DNA of 64,000 nucleotides from Amycolatopsis sp. NBC_01488 (GTDB lineage Bacteria; Actinomycetota; Actinomycetes; Mycobacteriales; Pseudonocardiaceae), in assembly GCF_036227105.1 (NCBI RefSeq), contig NZ_CP109434.1:7412501-7476500 (forward strand). The letters are read 5' to 3'. This document shows, piece after piece, positions 14,853-21,536 of this stretch (the stretch's first letter is position 1; the number at the start of each line of letters is the position of its first letter). The position numbers were made by a program, and so were the translations under genes. Under the pieces are notes generated by a model. That model was not told where the DNA came from. It made no database searches and worked only from the letters and a program-made list of their open reading frames with translations.

Positions 14853-16013
14853 TCAGGACGCGAGCAGCGGCCGTGCCGCGGGCAGCCTGGCCGCTTCCCG
14901 GTAGACGTCTTCGAAGGCGTCCAGCGTGCCGGCGAGGTCGTGGCGGGCCACCGCCTGCCGGCCCGCTCGGCCCATCACCGCCCGCGTGATGCCATTGCCG
15001 GCGAGCCACCTGAGCGCCGCGGCCAGCTGTTCGACGTCGCCGGGCGGGTACAGGAACCCGGTGACGCCGGACCGCACGAGGTGCGGCAGGGCCATCGCGT
15101 CGGCGGCGACCACGGGCAGCCCCGCGGCCATCGCCTCCATCGTCGCCAGGCTCTGCAACTCGGCCGTGCCCGGCATGCAGAAGACGTCGGCGTCCCGGTA
15201 CGCCTGCAGCAGGTCGTCGTCGCCGACGAAGCCGCGGAAGCGGACGCGCCCGGTCACGCCGAGACGCTCGGCCTCGTCCGTCAGCGCCTTCCGGCACGAG
15301 CCGTCGCCGACGATCTCCGCCCGGGCCGCCGGCACCGCGGCCACCGCGCGGAGCAGTTCGCCGACGTTCTTCTCCCGGTCCAGCCGCCCGACGAACAGCA
15401 CGGTGATGCCCGTGCCGCCGACGGTCCGGCGCGTCGCGTAGTGCGCGAGGTCGATGCCGCAGGAAATCGCCCGGGCGTTGCCGAGAAAACCCTGGTCGGC
15501 CAACAGGTCCACCGCGCGCGGGGTCGGCGCGGTGACCACGGTCGCCTGGTGGTAGACGCGCACCAGATCGCGCCAGGCCGCGGCCGCGGCCCACGACCGC
15601 ACCCGCGGCGGCGCCGGCACGAAGCCGAGCAGGTTCTCCGGCATGAAGTGGTTGGTGGCGATCACCGGGACGGCCCGCTCGATCGCGGCCCAGACCACCG
15701 ACCGGCCCACCGGGAAGTGGGACTGCACGTGCACGACGTCCGGGCGGAGCCGGTCGAGCAGCGGTCCGGCCACCCGGGCGGCTTGCCGGGGCGTGCTGAA
15801 CCGGAACGTCGGGTGGAAGGGAGTCCGCCGGGATTTCACCCGGTGCACGGTGAGGACACCGTCGGCTGCGGTTCCCGGGGTGGCGGACTCGGCGGGGCAG
15901 AGCACGTGCACGTCGTGTCCGCGGGCCGCGAGGCCGCGGGCCAGCCGGTCGGCGAAGTTCGCGGCCCCGTTGACGTCCGGGGGGAAGGTGTCGGCGGCGA
16001 GCAGGATGCGCAT
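14853..16013 (-). CDS. GT4-family glycosyltransferase, mannosyltransferase-like (386 aa)
   Basis: GT-B fold enzyme. The N-terminal MRILLAADTFPPDVNGAAN and HVQSHFPVG lobes are typical of the GT4 clade that includes PimB/MgtA-type mannosyltransferases. The C-terminal nucleotide-sugar motif has FVGRLDREKN and the E-x7-E pair in AELQSLATMEAMAAGLPVVA. Cytoplasmic or membrane-peripheral. Acceptor unknown. The start ATG 16013 lies only ~7 bp from the left end of an IS110-type element, whose terminal AGGGAA now serves as its ribosome site. The predicted pre-insertion sequence would have supplied GAAAGGA instead. Its native promoter has probably been displaced. Confidence 0.88.
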   Translation of the reverse strand: MRILLAADTFPPDVNGAANFADRLARGLAARGHDVHVLCPAESATPGTAADGVLTVHRVKSRRTPFHPTFRFSTPRQAARVAGPLLDRLRPDVVHVQSHFPVGRSVVWAAIERAVPVIATNHFMPENLLGFVPAPPRVRSWAAAAAWRDLVRVYHQATVVTAPTPRAVDLLADQGFLGNARAISCGIDLAHYATRRTVGGTGITVLFVGRLDREKNVGELLRAVAAVPAARAEIVGDGSCRKALTDEAERLGVTGRVRFRGFVGDDDLLQAYRDADVFCMPGTAELQSLATMEAMAAGLPVVAADAMALPHLVRSGVTGFLYPPGDVEQLAAALRWLAGNGITRAVMGRAGRQAVARHDLAGTLDAFEDVYREAARLPAARPLLAS

Positions 16014-16074
16014 GTCGGGTTCCCTAAGGTTGTCGTGTCTGGGGTTGACGCCCTGGATGCCCAGAGCGGTGGGG

Positions 16075-16195
16075 TGTAGCTGATGACGGTTTGCCTCTGT
16101 TGAGGCTCGAAAGGACTGGCTGCCCCACCGCGGCGGGACGCTCCGGCCGCTGATTGAGAGCTTGTTGCGGGTAGTCGCTGTTTAGGGATCTGTCG
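16075..16195 (+). ncRNA. Putative IS110 bridge RNA
   Basis: The left non-coding end reads as two internal loops. Target loop: 5' guide at 16082-16090, hairpin GCCTC-TGTT-GAGGC (16093-16106), 3' guide CGAAAGGAC (16108-16116). Donor loop: 5' guide TGATTGAGAG (16151-16160), a small GCG/CGC hairpin, 3' guide TTAGGGA (16182-16188). The 3' target guide is the exact reverse complement of the right junction 17470-17478. The 5' donor guide matches the right end 17461-17470 at 9 of 10. The 3' donor guide is complementary to the left end 16021-16027. The 5' target guide matches 16011-16020 at 7 of 10. Ends of the transcript are approximate. Confidence 0.65.
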
Positions 16196-16243
16196 GCGGG
16201 GTGGTCCACGGGCGCAACGACTTCGACGGTCAGGAGCAGGTGA

Positions 16244-17455
16244 GTGAAGACTCGCCCGGTGGTTTGGGTCGGGATCGACGTCGGCAAGGCCACGCATCAC
16301 GCGTGCGCCGTCGACGAGACCGGCAAGACGGTGTTCAGCCAGAAACTCGGCAACGACCAGGCCGCGATCGAGGCGTTGATCGCTCGCGCCGGCCAAGCCG
16401 GCGAACGGGTGCAGTGGGCGGTCGATCTGACCAGTCCGCTGGCGTTGCTGCTGATCACCGTTCTGCTGGCCGCCGAACAGGCCGTGACCTATGTGCCGGG
16501 CCGGGTGGTCAACACGATGACTCATGGATTCCGGGGCGAAGCCAAGACCGACGCCAAGGATGCGAAGGTGATCGCCGAAACCGCCCGCATGCGCCGTGAC
16601 CTGACCCAGATCACGATGCCAGACGAACTGGTGGCCGGCCTGACCCAGCTGACCCGCTACCGCGCCGACCTGATGTCGGACCGGGTGGCCGGGATCAATC
16701 GGTTGCGCGACCTGCTCGGATCGATCTTCCCCGTGTTGGAAGCCGCGTTCGACTACTCGAGCCGGACCCCGTTGATCCTGGTCGCCGGGATGTGCACTCC
16801 CGGCGAGATCCGCAAGGCCGGAATCGATGGTGTTGCAACGCATTTGACCGAGAACGGGGCGTGGAAGCCGGGCATTGCCAAGACCGCGGCCGCGGCGATC
16901 GGCGCCGCTGAACGTCAAAGCCTGGCTCTGCCCGGCGAAGCTGACACTGCGATGCTGGTCAAGCGCATCGCGGCCAAGCTGCTCGACCTCGATCGCGAGA
17001 TCAAGGACACTGACAAACTCATCACCTCCCGATTCCGGCAACACCCGTGGGCGGCCATCATCGAGTCCCTGCCCGGCATGGGCCCCGGCCTGGGCGCGGA
17101 GTTCCTCGTCGAAACCGGCGGTGACCTGTCTGGTTTCGCCAGCTCGGGCCGGTTGGCGTCCTATGCCGGCTTGGTTCCCGTTCCGCGTGACTCCGGCCGG
17201 GTCTCGGGCAACCTGCATCGACCTCGGCGCTACAACCGGCGCCTGCGCAGGGTGTTCTACATGGCCGCACTCTCGAGCCTCAGCTATTCCGAGGGGCCTT
17301 CGCGACGCTTCTATGACCGAAAACGCAGCGAACGCCAAGTCCATGCCCAGGCCTTGTTGGCCCTGGCCAGGCGGCTGGTCGACGTGCTGTGGGCTCTGCT
17401 GCGAGACGGACGCACATTCACCCCCACGCCGGTGCCGACGGCCGCCGCGGCTTGA
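16244..17455 (+). CDS. IS110-family transposase/recombinase (403 aa)
   Basis: Full-length DEDD-type recombinase. The N-terminal RuvC-like domain begins VWVGIDVGK (first Asp) and contains TDAKDAK, a central coiled region follows, and the C-terminal Tnp_IS116 domain has ESLPGMGPGLGAEFL, SYAGLVPVPRDSG and the predicted catalytic Ser in RVSGNLHRP. Start GTG 16244 has AGGAG upstream. No frameshift or stop interrupts it, so it is probably active. It acts with the left-end bridge RNA to recombine donor and target DNA. Codon use is slightly less GC3-biased than the neighbours, consistent with a mobile origin. Confidence 0.95.
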   Translation: MKTRPVVWVGIDVGKATHHACAVDETGKTVFSQKLGNDQAAIEALIARAGQAGERVQWAVDLTSPLALLLITVLLAAEQAVTYVPGRVVNTMTHGFRGEAKTDAKDAKVIAETARMRRDLTQITMPDELVAGLTQLTRYRADLMSDRVAGINRLRDLLGSIFPVLEAAFDYSSRTPLILVAGMCTPGEIRKAGIDGVATHLTENGAWKPGIAKTAAAAIGAAERQSLALPGEADTAMLVKRIAAKLLDLDREIKDTDKLITSRFRQHPWAAIIESLPGMGPGLGAEFLVETGGDLSGFASSGRLASYAGLVPVPRDSGRVSGNLHRPRRYNRRLRRVFYMAALSSLSYSEGPSRRFYDRKRSERQVHAQALLALARRLVDVLWALLRDGRTFTPTPVPTAAAA

Positions 17456-18278
17456 CACGGTCATTGAGAGTCCTTTCGGGGGCACGCGGATCGGGGATCG
17501 ACCGCGCCAGGACGAGCACGCCGGCGACCGCGAGCCCAGCGAAGCCGGCCTGCGCGATCGCCGAAGCCGGGGTGGTGTGTGCGGCTTCGCCGTAACCGGC
17601 CAGGCCGATCACGACCGCGGTGAACGGGTCGATCACCGTGGTGACGGCGACGACCACGGCCGGTGGCCCGGCGGCGTAGGCCTGGTGGACCAGCCAGCCA
17701 CCGGCCGTGATCAGCAGCAGTGACTCAGCGGCCAGGCCGAGGCCGGTCGCCGTGGCGAGGTCGTGGGTGGCGGCCCTGATCAGGGCCGAGCCGGTGCCGA
17801 ACAGCACGGCCGCGGCGGTGGCCAGACCGACGCACCGCGCCCGCCCGTGGATCGACAGGGCCGCCGCGGCGACGGCGATCGCCGCCAGCGCGAAGAACTG
17901 GGTCGCACCCGGCTGGATCGCCCCGCCGGAGCCGGCGCCCGACCGGGCGGCCAGCACGACGAACCCGCCGACACCCAGGCAGACGCCGAGGACCGCGGGC
18001 CGGAACCGCCCGGTGACGACGACCAGGCCGAGCACGCCGATCGGCTGCACGACCGCGAGCGGCGCGAGCGACAGCGCGACGACGTGCAGCGAGCCGCCGA
18101 CCACCGCGAGCACGGCCCCGGCCAGCCAGCGGCGGGACCGCAGCACGTGGCCCAGCGAGCGGACGCTGAGCGACTCCCCCGGGTTCCCGGACCGGACCGC
18201 GCTGTGCAGCCACCGCGCCGAACCGGCGAAACAGCACGCCCCGAGCGCCGCGAGGAGGATCGCCACCAGCGTCGTCAT
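17418..18278 (-). CDS. DMT/EamA-type integral membrane transporter, C-terminus replaced by IS sequence
   Basis: Eight to ten hydrophobic helices with GGSLHVVALSLAPLAVVQPIGVLGLVV in two pieces typical of DMT-superfamily permeases of actinomycetes. No soluble domain. The last ~17 residues (from TLNDRVK) are encoded by the right end of the IS110 element, so the native stop was lost and the protein now ends inside the element. The missing natural tail was probably short, because all helices are present. Start ATG 18278 overlaps the stop of the DUF998 gene (ATGA), so the two are translationally coupled. Substrate unknown. Confidence 0.8.
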   Translation of the reverse strand: MTTLVAILLAALGACCFAGSARWLHSAVRSGNPGESLSVRSLGHVLRSRRWLAGAVLAVVGGSLHVVALSLAPLAVVQPIGVLGLVVVTGRFRPAVLGVCLGVGGFVVLAARSGAGSGGAIQPGATQFFALAAIAVAAAALSIHGRARCVGLATAAAVLFGTGSALIRAATHDLATATGLGLAAESLLLITAGGWLVHQAYAAGPPAVVVAVTTVIDPFTAVVIGLAGYGEAAHTTPASAIAQAGFAGLAVAGVLVLARSIPDPRAPERTLNDRVKPRRPSAPAWG

Positions 18279-18901
18279 CGGGCCGGCCGCCGCACGGTGA
18301 GCGCCAGCACGACCACTAGCGCGAGTTCAGCGGCGAGCGCGAGCCGTTCCAGCAGGCCGGCCGGCAGCGACCGGGCGAACTGGGAGACCCCGAACGCGGC
18401 CGCCGTGACCACCCCGGCCGCCGCGGACCACCGGATCCGCCGCGCCGCCCGGTTCCAGCGCGGATTCCCGCGCAGCGACCGGGCCAGCAGCCAGCAGGCC
18501 GCCGGCAGGCAGGTGAAGTACACCGCGCCGCCGAACCAGTGGATGTCCCCCGGCACCGTCGGGTCGGCCGTGGACCGGTTGGCGGGGAAGACCGCGACCA
18601 GCGACAGGCCGGCGCACCACAGTCCGAAGAGGACCCGGACGGCGCGGCCGCGCGGCAGGTCCGCGTGGCCCATCGCGGCGATCACCGCCAGCCCGCCGGA
18701 GATCAGCAGGAGCACGGCCGCGACGAACAGGGGCGCGCCGGCGCCGTGGAACTCGTAGTCGCTCACCGGGTCCCGGATCGGATCGACCTGCCCGCCCAGC
18801 GCCGTGGTGAGATAGCCGACCACGACGAAGGCCGCGGCGACCGAAGCGATCGCCAGCCGGCTGAAGGCTTCGGCCCGCGGCATCCGGAGGGTTGTGGTCA
18901 C
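18275..18901 (-). CDS. DUF998-family membrane protein (208 aa)
   Basis: About six hydrophobic segments. The sequence DPIRDPVSDYEFHG after the first helix is the typical DUF998 signature, and DIHWFGGAVYFTCLPAACWLL lies in the fourth to fifth helix region. Function of the family is unknown. The start GTG 18901 has GAGGA immediately before it and a GATCGT -10 six bases upstream, so it may be leaderless. An internal ATG at 18883 is the alternative. It is preceded by promoter-module copy 4 and coupled to the DMT transporter by a 4-bp overlap. Confidence 0.85.
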   Translation of the reverse strand: MTTTLRMPRAEAFSRLAIASVAAAFVVVGYLTTALGGQVDPIRDPVSDYEFHGAGAPLFVAAVLLLISGGLAVIAAMGHADLPRGRAVRVLFGLWCAGLSLVAVFPANRSTADPTVPGDIHWFGGAVYFTCLPAACWLLARSLRGNPRWNRAARRIRWSAAAGVVTAAAFGVSQFARSLPAGLLERLALAAELALVVVLALTVRRPAR

Positions 18902-18907
18902 TCCTCA

Positions 18908-18990
18908 ACGATCCTGCGCCGGCCGCCTTCGGTCATCGACGCCAGCGGCTATCCGCGCTACCGGCTGGCCGCCATTCCCGGCTTCTGGCT
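18908..18990 (-). promoter_or_regulatory. Composite promoter module, copy 4 (DUF998-DMT operon)
   Basis: Read on the minus strand: AGCCAGAAGCCGG from 18990, CGGCCAGC ending at 18964, a 22-nt block 18953-18932 (core AGCCGCTGGCGTCGATG), then -10 GATCGT 18913-18908. Spacings of 37, 11 and 40 nt agree with copies 1-3. The first block is the least conserved here. Confidence 0.7.
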
Positions 18991-19026
18991 ACCCGGGCCG
19001 GGGGCCGGCTTCCGCGCTCTGCCGCC

Positions 19027-19078
19027 GTGGTCGTGAGTGAGAAACAGCGTTAGAACACTGTTTCTCACTCACGACCAC
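19027..19078. repeat. Dispersed palindromic repeat, copy 1
   Basis: Perfect 21-bp arms (GTGGTCGTGAGTGAGAAACA plus G) around the 10-nt loop CGTTAGAACA. The same palindrome recurs at 27091-27138 with the loop in reverse complement. There is no T-run. It lies between the P450 remnant and the DUF998 promoter. Confidence 0.85.
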
Positions 19079-19104
19079 CAGTCAGGCGTGCACCGCGGCG
19101 GCCG

Positions 19105-19543
19105 TCACCACGTGACCGGCAGGCTCCGCACGCCGTAGTTGGTGCCGTGCACGTCCATCGGTACCTCCTCCGGCGCCACCGCGAGCTTCAGGTCCGGGAA
19201 GCGCCGGAACAGCTGCGGCAGGATCGTCTTCAGCTCGGCGCGGGCGATGTTCTGCCCCAGGCACTGGTGCACGCCGTAGCCGAAGGCGAGGTGCCGGGTC
19301 ATCGGGCGGTCGAAATCCGGGCTGTCCGGGGCGTCGAACGCCCGTGGGTCGCGGTTGGCGGCCGGCATGGCGACGACGACCAGATCACCGGCCGAGATCT
19401 GCTGCCCGCCGAGTTCGAGATCTTCCTTCGCGACGCGGCCGAGTCCGAATTGGACGATCGTCAGGTAGCGCAGCAGTTCTTCGACGGCCGGGCCGACCTT
19501 GGCCGAGTCGTCGACGAGCTGCGCGCTGCTCGGGGTGGGTCAG
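19105..19543 (-). pseudogene. C-terminal fragment of a cytochrome P450
   Basis: From 19521 down to the TGA at 19105-19107 an open frame encodes the last ~137 residues of a P450, including EELLRY (ExxR region lies just before) and the haem loop AFGYGVHQCLG with the Cys ligand. Before it, LTHPEQR (19543-19523) continues the P450 sequence in another frame, so a 2-nt loss in a CG repeat at about 19521 broke the frame. The N-terminal ~260 residues are missing and TetR-type sequence abuts instead. No start or ribosome site fits. It is a deletion remnant. Confidence 0.8.
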
Positions 19544-19766
19544 CGAGCTGCTCGTACTTGTCGGCGAGCGCGGCCCACACCAGTTCGGTCTTGTCGGCGA
19601 AGTGCAGGTAGATGGTGGGCGCGGCGACGCCGACCTCCTTGGCGACCGCGCGCATCGTCAGCTTCTCATGGTCGCCCCACTCGGCCAGCAGCCGGTTCAC
19701 CGCCGCGAGGACGTCGGCCTTCAGCCGGTCCCCTTCACCACGCCGGCTCCGCGCCCGACCCGCCAC
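19544..19766 (-). pseudogene. N-terminal fragment of a TetR-family regulator
   Basis: From GTG 19766 (AGGAGG six bases before) about 74 codons encode a complete TetR DNA-binding domain: LTMRAVAKEVGVAAPTIYLHF. The homology stops at ADKYEQL, exactly where P450-like sequence begins, so the ligand domain has been deleted together with the front of the P450 gene. In frame it continues as nonsense to 19461. It is divergent from the intact TetR gene at 19852. A truncated HTH protein could still be made. Confidence 0.75.
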
Positions 19767-19851
19767 CACGCACCTCCTGGGCTCCAGGCTAACGGCAGCC
19801 GGCGACCACGATCGGGAGTGCCGTCCGCCGGCGACCGGTAAAGTCGCCGAC

Positions 19852-20592
19852 GTGTCCCAGTCGAGTGCAGCCGAGCCGAGCGCCAAGCCCCGGACGGGAC
19901 CGTCCCGGCGGGACGCGAAGGAGAACCTCGCCCGGATCCTCGCCGCGGCGGCGGACGTCTTCGCCGAGCAGGGCTGCAACGCCACGCTGGCCGACGTCGC
20001 CAAGGCCGCGGACGTGGGTGTCGCGACGGTCTACCGGACGTTCGCGACGAAGGACGACCTCATCCACGAGGTGTACGAGCCGCAGTTCGCGCGGGCGGAG
20101 CAGCAGGCGCTCGACGCCAGCCGGCACCCGGACCCGTGGGCCGGGATCGCGGGGTTCCTCGAAGACTGCATCACGACCATCGCCCCCGACCGCGGCTTCC
20201 GGGAGCTGCTGAGCGGGTCCTACAGCGAAACGCTCGGCTGGTCGCGCCCCCGCACACCGCACCGGCTGGCGAAGCTGGTGGAGGACAGCCACAACCGGAC
20301 CGGCAAGCACCTGGAAAACCTCGTCCGGCGAGCGCGGGAAGCCGGCCTGGTGCGCGACGACCTGGTGGCCGGGGATCTCCTGCTGCTGTCGATGGCGGTG
20401 CAGACCTCGGTCGAGTTCGGCGGGCCGAGCCACCCCCGCCTCTACCGGCGGATGATCGGGTTCCTCATGGACAGCCTGCAACCCGCGCGAGACGCTCCGA
20501 CGCCGTTGCCGGAGCCCGGTCTGACCAACCGGCAGATCGCCGCCCTGGAGCGGCAACGGCGCAAGCGGATGTCCGGCTCCGCGGAAGCGTGA
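19852..20592 (+). CDS. TetR-family transcriptional regulator (246 aa)
   Basis: N-terminal HTH with TLADVAKAADVGVATVYRTFATKDDL (split across helices 2-3) and an all-alpha C-terminal ligand domain with an extra basic tail (LTNRQIAALERQRRKRM). The GTG at 19852 is chosen because TAAAGT lies 7 nt upstream, giving a leaderless mRNA. A longer open frame upstream crosses the divergent TetR remnant and is rejected. It is convergent with the alpha/beta hydrolase at 20762. Its targets are not evident: the divergent neighbour is the remnant, and the hydrolase is a second candidate. Confidence 0.9.
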   Translation: MSQSSAAEPSAKPRTGPSRRDAKENLARILAAAADVFAEQGCNATLADVAKAADVGVATVYRTFATKDDLIHEVYEPQFARAEQQALDASRHPDPWAGIAGFLEDCITTIAPDRGFRELLSGSYSETLGWSRPRTPHRLAKLVEDSHNRTGKHLENLVRRAREAGLVRDDLVAGDLLLLSMAVQTSVEFGGPSHPRLYRRMIGFLMDSLQPARDAPTPLPEPGLTNRQIAALERQRRKRMSGSAEA

Positions 20593-20593
20593 C

Positions 20594-20627
20594 GTGGTCC
20601 CCGCCGCGGCGAGACGGCAGGGACCAC
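20594..20627. terminator. Bidirectional terminator hairpin, copy 1
   Basis: GTGGTCCC...GGGACCAC with inner CGCCG/CGGC pairing, starting within 2 nt of the TetR stop, between convergent genes. No T-run. Confidence 0.65.
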
Positions 20628-20723
20628 CGGATCAGACGGCCGACGCGGCCGGTTCTGGTGGCGTACCCGCCGCACCGGCCATCGGGCGCCGGAGCATCTC
20701 GCTGTGCCATGCAGGAGCGTGAT

Positions 20724-20757
20724 GTGGTCCCCGCCGTGGCAAGGCGGCAGGGACCAC
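20724..20757. terminator. Bidirectional terminator hairpin, copy 2
   Basis: Same hairpin as copy 1, duplicated 130 bp downstream. It ends 5 bp from the hydrolase stop codon and would serve the minus-strand hydrolase. Confidence 0.65.
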
Positions 20758-20761
20758 CGGG

Positions 20762-21451
20762 TCAGACGGCCGATGCCGCCTGCTTGATCAGGTCCGCTAC
20801 CGCCGCCGGCTGGGACTCGTAGATCGCGTGGCTGCCGGCGACCTCCGTCACCGTCGCGCCCGCCCGTTCGGCCATCGCGCGCTGCGCGGGCGGCGGGATC
20901 ATGTGGTCGTCGGTGGCGACGAGGTACCAGCTGGGCGTGACCCGCCACGCGGGCTCGCTGACCACGCCGGCGAGGGCGTCGACGCCCCACGGGACCTGCG
21001 AGTGGGCGAGGAACGCCGCCCGCTCCGCGGGGAGGTCACCGGCGAACGACGCGTGGAACTTCTCCTGGTCCAGGAACAGGAAACCGTCCTGCGGAGGCAG
21101 GATCGGCGGGACCGGCGCGCCGGGCGGCGGGTCGGCGATCAGCGTGTTCACCGACTCTCCCTTGTCCGGCGCGAAGGCGGCGATGTAGACGAGCGCGGCG
21201 ACGCCGGAGTGGGTGCCGGCTTCGCTGATCACGGCGCCGCCGTAGGAGTGGCCGACCAGGACCGCGGGGCCGTCCTGCTGGTCGAGGATCTGCCGGGTGG
21301 CCGCCGCGTCCCCGTCCAGGGACAGGGTCGGGTTCTGCACGACGCTCACCGCGTAGCCGTCCCGGGCCAGCAGGTCGTGGACCGGCTGCCAGCCCGATCC
21401 GTCGACGAAACCACCGTGGACGAGGACGACGTTGCGCACACCTGTGCTCAT
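20762..21451 (-). CDS. Alpha/beta-fold hydrolase (229 aa)
   Basis: Compact alpha/beta hydrolase with VLVHGGFVDGSGW oxyanion region (about residues 10-22), nucleophile elbow GHSYGG (about 84-89) and C-terminal catalytic His in GSHAIYES (about 211). Size and motifs fit the plant-esterase-like (salicylate esterase/hydroxynitrile lyase) group often annotated only as hydrolase. No signal peptide. ATG 21451 with AGGAG is preferred over the upstream in-frame start at 21529. Its upstream region carries a 12-bp motif (TCGATTCGGTCA) also found before the LAL regulator operon, hinting that those regulators control it. Confidence 0.88.
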   Translation of the reverse strand: MSTGVRNVVLVHGGFVDGSGWQPVHDLLARDGYAVSVVQNPTLSLDGDAAATRQILDQQDGPAVLVGHSYGGAVISEAGTHSGVAALVYIAAFAPDKGESVNTLIADPPPGAPVPPILPPQDGFLFLDQEKFHASFAGDLPAERAAFLAHSQVPWGVDALAGVVSEPAWRVTPSWYLVATDDHMIPPPAQRAMAERAGATVTEVAGSHAIYESQPAAVADLIKQAASAV

Positions 21452-21516
21452 GCGGATCTCCTGCTGCCGAAAGAGGACTCTGGGACGCGGGAACACTAGG
21501 ACGGGCGGGCCGGACG

Positions 21517-21528
21517 TCGATTCGGTCA
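21517..21528. promoter_or_regulatory. Shared 12-bp motif, copy 1 (hydrolase upstream region)
   Basis: TCGATTCGGTCA, preceded by CCGGACG, lies 66-77 bp upstream of the hydrolase ATG. It is identical over 12 bp to 27047-27058 before the LAL operon, and has the same orientation relative to its gene in both cases. Confidence 0.5.
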
Positions 21529-21536
21529 AATGACTG

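Larger units (their letters stand above)
16021..17471 (+). mobile_element. IS110-family insertion sequence (about 1.45 kb)
   Basis: The element consists of a ~220-bp non-coding left end, the transposase and a very short right end (~15 bp after the stop). Boundaries are inferred from a GT dinucleotide at 16019-16020 and 17470-17471 that would be the recombination core, supported by guide matches from the left-end RNA. There are no terminal inverted repeats or target duplication, as expected for IS110. It separates the glycosyltransferase from its upstream region and has replaced the natural end of the transporter gene at 17.5 kb. Exact ends could be a few bases off. Confidence 0.75.
20586..20780. 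repeat. Tandem 130-bp duplication spanning the terminator and the hydrolase 3' end
   Basis: The segment 20586-20650 recurs at 20716-20780 with ~8 differences. Each copy holds the terminator hairpin and the last codons of the hydrolase gene (Ala-Ala-Ser-Ala-Val-stop on the minus strand). The distal copy at 20633-20650 is therefore a relic of a duplicated gene end. Confidence 0.75.

Noticed and set aside
13083..16079. A 998-codon plus-strand open frame over the two-GAF kinase and glycosyltransferase
   Set aside because: Frame-shifted shadow of two recognisable genes. Low-complexity Arg-rich translation.
19027..19078. Palindrome read as an intrinsic terminator
   Set aside because: No T-run, and its second copy lies in a divergent promoter region.
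20586..20780. Possible CRISPR-like repeat
   Set aside because: Only two units 130 bp apart containing a terminator and gene tail. No spacer pattern.
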